Shown one piece after another: positions 4,799 through 7,630 of a stretch of DNA of 7,630 nt. This DNA comes from CCY15215 sp039194995 (GTDB lineage: Bacteria > Cyanobacteriota > Cyanobacteriia > Cyanobacteriales > Spirulinaceae), in NCBI GenBank assembly GCA_039194995.1, contig JBCCVR010000261.1, forward strand, positions 1-7,630. The letters run 5' to 3'. Position 1 is the stretch's first letter; each line of letters starts with the position of its first letter. A program made the translations under genes and the position numbers. The notes under the pieces are model-generated. The model saw only the letters and a list, made by a program, of their open reading frames with translations, had not been told where the DNA came from and searched no databases.

Positions 4799-6517
4799 TT
4801 AAGGCTGGAAATCGGCATCTCGCACTTCAATATCAACGCGATCGCCCTTGCGTCGAACCATACCGGTAAATTGATTCGTGCTAAACGATCGCAAACTAGC
4901 TCCATCATAGGCATCTTTTAGAGCCTCGCTGGCGGCGGGATGGCTTTGTCCCTTTAACAATTTTTTTAATGTCTGTTCCATGCTGGCATAACCGACCGAT
5001 AAAGGTAAAGAAACTTCAATTTGTCGCAGGCGATCGCTCTCGGTTTCAAAAAGATAATTTAATTGAACGCGATCGGGTTGGGTATAGCTAATCATGCGAG
5101 TTCCCTGCCAAAATCCCCGGCGATCTCTGCTGGGTTGACCCAATCGATCGATGACGGCGTTTGTAGTGGCTCCCGTGGTCAAAATCGGCTCTTTGGGGGC
5201 ATTGTTAGCAGGAGGGGGAGAAGGTTGCGATCGCGGGGTCGGTGTGGGTTGAGGTGTAGGTGTTGGAGGTGGAGAGGGAGAAGGCGCAGGAGAAGGGGAA
5301 GGCGTGGGTGTAGGAGTGGGAGAAGGGGAAGGCGTAGGAGAAGGAGAAGGCGTGGGTGTAGCGATCGGTGTTGGGGAGGGCGTTTCTTCGGGGGTGGGAA
5401 AATCTGCCTCTGCATTTTCCACGGGTGGCTCGTTTGCGGATCGCGGTTGAAACAGGCGAAATCCAAAAAATAAACCCGCGATCGCCACGCCTCCCGTGGC
5501 TAAAATTCCCATCGCCAAACCTCCTTTTTTTTGCGATCGCTGAGGTGAAGGCGCAACCAAGGTCGCAGCAGTGCCAACGGACTGGGGGGTTTCGTTCCCT
5601 CTTGGAGAGACTGCTACGGTTTCTGCCATTGACAGGGGCGATCCGGAGGGTAACGGTTCAGGTTGAACGGTCGGGGTTTGAGTGGGTTGAACGAGGGTCG
5701 CATGTCCTAGGGCTTCCAACATGGCCTTGGCGGTGGGAAAGCGATCGCGGGGATGGTAGCGAATGGCGCGATCGAGAACTTCTGCTAAGTGAGGAGCGAG
5801 TTGAGGAACGTGTTGCCGCCAGATCCATTCCCCCGTGCGATCGTCCGTCTCCATATCTTGGGGCATTCTTCCACTTAGCGCAAAAATTGCCGTCATGCCC
5901 GAGGCATAGACATCGCTAGAATAGATAGGGCGACCCATAGATTGTTCTGAAGGCATAAAACCGGGAGTGCCGATCGCGACAGAGGTGGCATTGCCAGAAG
6001 AATGAATCGTTGTCCCCATCGTCTCTTTCACCGCCCCAAAATCAATTAGGACGAGCTTCCCATCATTGCGGAGAATGATATTATCCGGTTTGACATCGCG
6101 ATGCAAGATTTTTTTCCCGTGAACGTAATCTAAAATCGCCAACAATTCCCCGAGAAGATGCTTAACGCGATCGCTGCTCAATCCTCCCTTTTGTCGCACT
6201 TCTTGGCTTAAAGTAATCCCCTCAATCCACTCTTGAACGAGAAAAAATTCTCCCCCCTCGGAAAAGTAAGCATAAAGTTTGGGAATTTGCCCGTGTTCTT
6301 CTCCTAATGATTCTAAAATGGCAGCTTCCCGTTGAAAGCGATCGGCCAGCCATTGTTGCTGTTCCGGAGACACGGAAATGGCGGGTTTGAGTTGCTTGAT
6401 AACGCACTGACGTTGCGAGGGGAGGTGCGTGTCGATCGCCAGAAAAGTCTGCCCAAAACCGCCCTTACCGAGGGTTTTCAGAATACGATAGCGGTTATTG
6501 AGAAGGGAAGCGCTCAT
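4799..6517 (-). CDS. Transmembrane Ser/Thr protein kinase (PknB-like) with Pro/Thr/Ser linker and exported C-terminal domain
   Basis: This 572-residue Hanks-type kinase should phosphorylate Ser/Thr in cytoplasmic proteins. The kinase domain covers about 10-270 and is complete: glycine loop GKGGFG (17-22), catalytic Lys41 in VIKQLK, probable helix-C Glu64, HRDVKPDN (139-146), DFG (159-161), GTPGFMPSEQ (183-192) and DVYASGMT (202-209). It is an RD kinase and looks active. A low-complexity region follows to about 330, then one membrane helix (334-354) after basic QKKGG. Residues about 374-435 are a Pro/Thr/Ser tract. The remaining part (about 444-572) is a folded-looking domain that should lie outside the cytoplasmic membrane. 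Its GATTNAVIDRLGQPS start (449-463) loosely recalls BamE/SmpA-like folds; I would not name it. The start is ATG at 6515-6517, placing the glycine loop at the usual position; no ribosome site is visible. It lies 249 bp after clpC, beyond a strong terminator, and precedes the 120-aa gene by 22 bp. Confidence 0.96.
   Translation of the reverse strand: MSASLLNNRYRILKTLGKGGFGQTFLAIDTHLPSQRQCVIKQLKPAISVSPEQQQWLADRFQREAAILESLGEEHGQIPKLYAYFSEGGEFFLVQEWIEGITLSQEVRQKGGLSSDRVKHLLGELLAILDYVHGKKILHRDVKPDNIILRNDGKLVLIDFGAVKETMGTTIHSSGNATSVAIGTPGFMPSEQSMGRPIYSSDVYASGMTAIFALSGRMPQDMETDDRTGEWIWRQHVPQLAPHLAEVLDRAIRYHPRDRFPTAKAMLEALGHATLVQPTQTPTVQPEPLPSGSPLSMAETVAVSPRGNETPQSVGTAATLVAPSPQRSQKKGGLAMGILATGGVAIAGLFFGFRLFQPRSANEPPVENAEADFPTPEETPSPTPIATPTPSPSPTPSPSPTPTPTPSPSPAPSPSPPPTPTPQPTPTPRSQPSPPPANNAPKEPILTTGATTNAVIDRLGQPSRDRRGFWQGTRMISYTQPDRVQLNYLFETESDRLRQIEVSLPLSVGYASMEQTLKKLLKGQSHPAASEALKDAYDGASLRSFSTNQFTGMVRRKGDRVDIEVRDADFQP
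5213..5398 (-). repeat. Low-complexity Pro/Thr/Ser-coding tract in the kinase gene
   Basis: This stretch encodes kinase residues 374-435, built mainly of PT and PS dipeptides. On the plus strand it is almost entirely purines plus T, with repeated GGAGAAGG and GGCGTGGGTGTAG blocks. Such tracts change length by slippage. The encoded segment is probably an extended linker through the cell-wall space. Confidence 0.85.
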
Positions 6518-6573
6518 GAGTTAAAAACAAAACGGGAATCTTTTCGAGACTACAATAATTTCGTTCTTGTTTC

Positions 6574-6602
6574 CAGATATTCTTTGTTAGTGTTTGCAGC
6601 AA
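6574..6602 (-). promoter_or_regulatory. Weak candidate promoter for the kinase gene
   Basis: On the minus strand TTGCTG (complement at 6597-6602) and TATCTG (complement at 6574-6579) are 17 bases apart, with the -10 ending 56 bases before the kinase ATG. Each hexamer matches the sigma-70 consensus only partly. The rest of the 249-bp gap between kinase and clpC holds the clpC terminator and otherwise nothing I can identify. Confidence 0.2.
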
Positions 6603-6713
6603 TAAAGCACAAGTAAGATGATTGTTCCACGGGTTTGCAATTCGTTGAGTTTTACAATAGACCCATTGGTTAATCGAAAACCTGTATCGGTTTGAATATT
6701 CTTGCATATCTCG

Positions 6714-6745
6714 ATCGAAAAAAGAGGCGCGATCGCGCCTCTTTT
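6714..6745 (-). terminator. Intrinsic terminator of clpC
   Basis: A perfect 26-bp palindrome spans 6720-6745: AAAAGAGGCGCG (6720-6731) and CGCGCCTCTTTT (6734-6745), centred on the HIP1 octamer at 6729-6736. Read on the minus strand, the GC-rich stem is followed by a run of T (complement of the A-run at 6718-6723), the standard form of a Rho-independent terminator. It starts 21 bp after the clpC stop. The reverse direction would also carry a short T-run, so it may work both ways. Confidence 0.9.
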
Positions 6746-6766
6746 AGTCCTTCTAATCAAAGGTTC

Positions 6767-7630
6767 TTAGCTCTTTTCTAAAAGAACTCTTTGTTTCTCG
6801 CGAGGACGAACGACAACTTTGTTCTCCTCACTGATATCGACTTCTGCCGTATCGCCTTCTTTCACGCGACCCGAAAGAATTTCTTCGGCGAGAACGTCTT
6901 CTAACAAGCGCATGATTGCCCGACGTAAAGGACGCGCCCCATAACTAGGATTGTAGCCTTCTTCCACCAAGCGTTCTTTGAATTTCTCCGTTACTTCTAA
7001 GGTAATTTCTTGCTCGGTTAAACGGGCAAAAACTTCTTTGAGCAGAATTTCGGAGATTTCTTTGACCTCGTCTTTGCTCAACTGACGGAAGACAATAATT
7101 TCATCGAGACGGTTGAGGAATTCCGGACGGAAGTAGTTCTTTAACTCTTCATTCACCAAAGAACGAATGCGATTGTATTGCGCTTCATCTTGGTTATCTT
7201 CAAATTCAAATCCTAACCCGGCAGCACCTTTTTCAATCACCTTAGAACCGATGTTCGAAGTCATGATTAAAAGAGTGTTCTTAAAGTCTACCGTGCGACC
7301 TTTTGCATCCGTTAAGCGACCGTCTTCAAGGATTTGCAGAAGCATATTGAAGACATCCGGGTGCGCTTTTTCGATCTCGTCAAAGAGAACGACGGTATAG
7401 GGACGGCGACGAACTGCCTCGGTGAGTTGTCCGCCTTCGTTGTAACCCACGTAACCCGGCGGCGATCCGATGAGTTTGGATACCGTATGGCGTTCCATGT
7501 ATTCCGACATATCCAAGCGGATCATCGCGTCTTCCGAACCGAAGAAGTAAGCGGCGAGGGACTTGGTTAATTCGGTTTTCCCAACCCCGGTAGGACCGGA
7601 GAAAATGAAGCTGGCAATGGGACGGTTGGG
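6767..7630 (-). CDS. clpC: ClpC-type AAA+ Clp ATPase, C-terminal part (5' end outside window)
   Basis: This HSP100 unfoldase feeds proteins to the ClpP peptidase; in cyanobacteria the ClpC ring works with the ClpP3/ClpR core and is generally essential. The reading frame is open to the right edge, so 287 C-terminal residues of a protein of roughly 820 are seen. Numbering from the edge, the second ATPase domain shows Walker A GPTGVGKT (12-19), pore-loop GYVG (59-62), Walker B VVLFDE (80-85), sensor 1 TSN (124-126), the arginine finger in FLNRLD (R174) and sensor 2 GARPLRR (231-237). The segment between sensor 1 and the arginine finger and the acidic, charged C-terminus fit ClpC rather than ClpB. 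The N-terminal domain and first ATPase domain, which would confirm this, are outside. The gene has no HIP1 octamer in the visible part, possibly from strong codon constraint. It ends with TAA at 6767-6769 and a strong hairpin terminator. Confidence 0.95.
   Translation of the reverse strand, partial: PNRPIASFIFSGPTGVGKTELTKSLAAYFFGSEDAMIRLDMSEYMERHTVSKLIGSPPGYVGYNEGGQLTEAVRRRPYTVVLFDEIEKAHPDVFNMLLQILEDGRLTDAKGRTVDFKNTLLIMTSNIGSKVIEKGAAGLGFEFEDNQDEAQYNRIRSLVNEELKNYFRPEFLNRLDEIIVFRQLSKDEVKEISEILLKEVFARLTEQEITLEVTEKFKERLVEEGYNPSYGARPLRRAIMRLLEDVLAEEILSGRVKEGDTAEVDISEENKVVVRPREKQRVLLEKS

Noticed and set aside
5213..5398. Repeated GGAGAAGG blocks resembling a repeat array
   Set aside because: There are no constant repeats with unique spacers; it is low-complexity coding sequence, not CRISPR.
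5063..5473. 136-aa arginine/glycine-rich plus-strand reading frame
   Set aside because: It is the antisense image of the kinase Pro/Thr/Ser tract; its composition follows from that repeat.
6495..6707. 70-aa minus-strand reading frame upstream of the kinase
   Set aside because: It overlaps the kinase start in another frame, has no ribosome site, no hydrophobic or domain pattern, and no bias typical of a coding region.

Overview
The window comes from a cyanobacterium. Two lines of evidence agree. It carries a complete psaC, the iron-sulphur subunit of photosystem I. It is also studded with the HIP1 octamer GCGATCGC: about twenty exact copies by eye, concentrated between roughly 0.75 and 6.7 kb. 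Weak or absent Shine-Dalgarno sequences and a heptanucleotide tandem repeat also fit. The genus cannot be read from the sequence.

Layout. 64-534 (+) is an AT-rich gene for an unrecognised multi-pass membrane protein. It converges, 19 bp apart, on a 491-aa GTPase with a hydrophobic DUF697-like C-terminus (554-2029, -). A 147-bp divergent gap with tandem TTTTGAA repeats leads to an unrecognised 165-aa protein with a CxxC...CxC motif (2177-2674, +). That gene converges on psaC (2828-3073, -) across a symmetrical hairpin that looks like a two-way terminator. A 279-bp divergent region separates psaC from an Hsp20 small heat-shock protein (3353-3853, +). hsp20 and ureB (urease beta subunit, 3909-4217, -) converge on a 32-bp palindrome of the dispersed-repeat type. 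Upstream of ureB on the same strand are an unrecognised 120-aa protein (4414-4776) and a 572-aa Ser/Thr kinase with a transmembrane segment and a Pro/Thr/Ser linker (4799-6517). These two are 22 bp apart and may be one transcript. A strong palindromic terminator (6720-6745) closes clpC, whose C-terminal 287 codons run off the right edge (6767-7630, -).

How the genes fit together. They do not form a single pathway: photosystem I, urease, protein quality control (Hsp20, ClpC) and signalling (kinase, GTPase) are mixed, as is common in cyanobacterial chromosomes where operons are short and pathway genes are scattered. The only convincing transcriptional unit is kinase plus 120-aa protein, possibly continuing to ureB. 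I see no phage, transposase, CRISPR, tRNA or rRNA. I found no clearly new multi-gene system. The points most worth a second look are the kinase/120-aa pair, the kinase's exported C-terminal domain, the inverted repeat over the ureB promoter, the chained hairpins at 4351-4388, and the AT-rich membrane-protein gene at the left edge.
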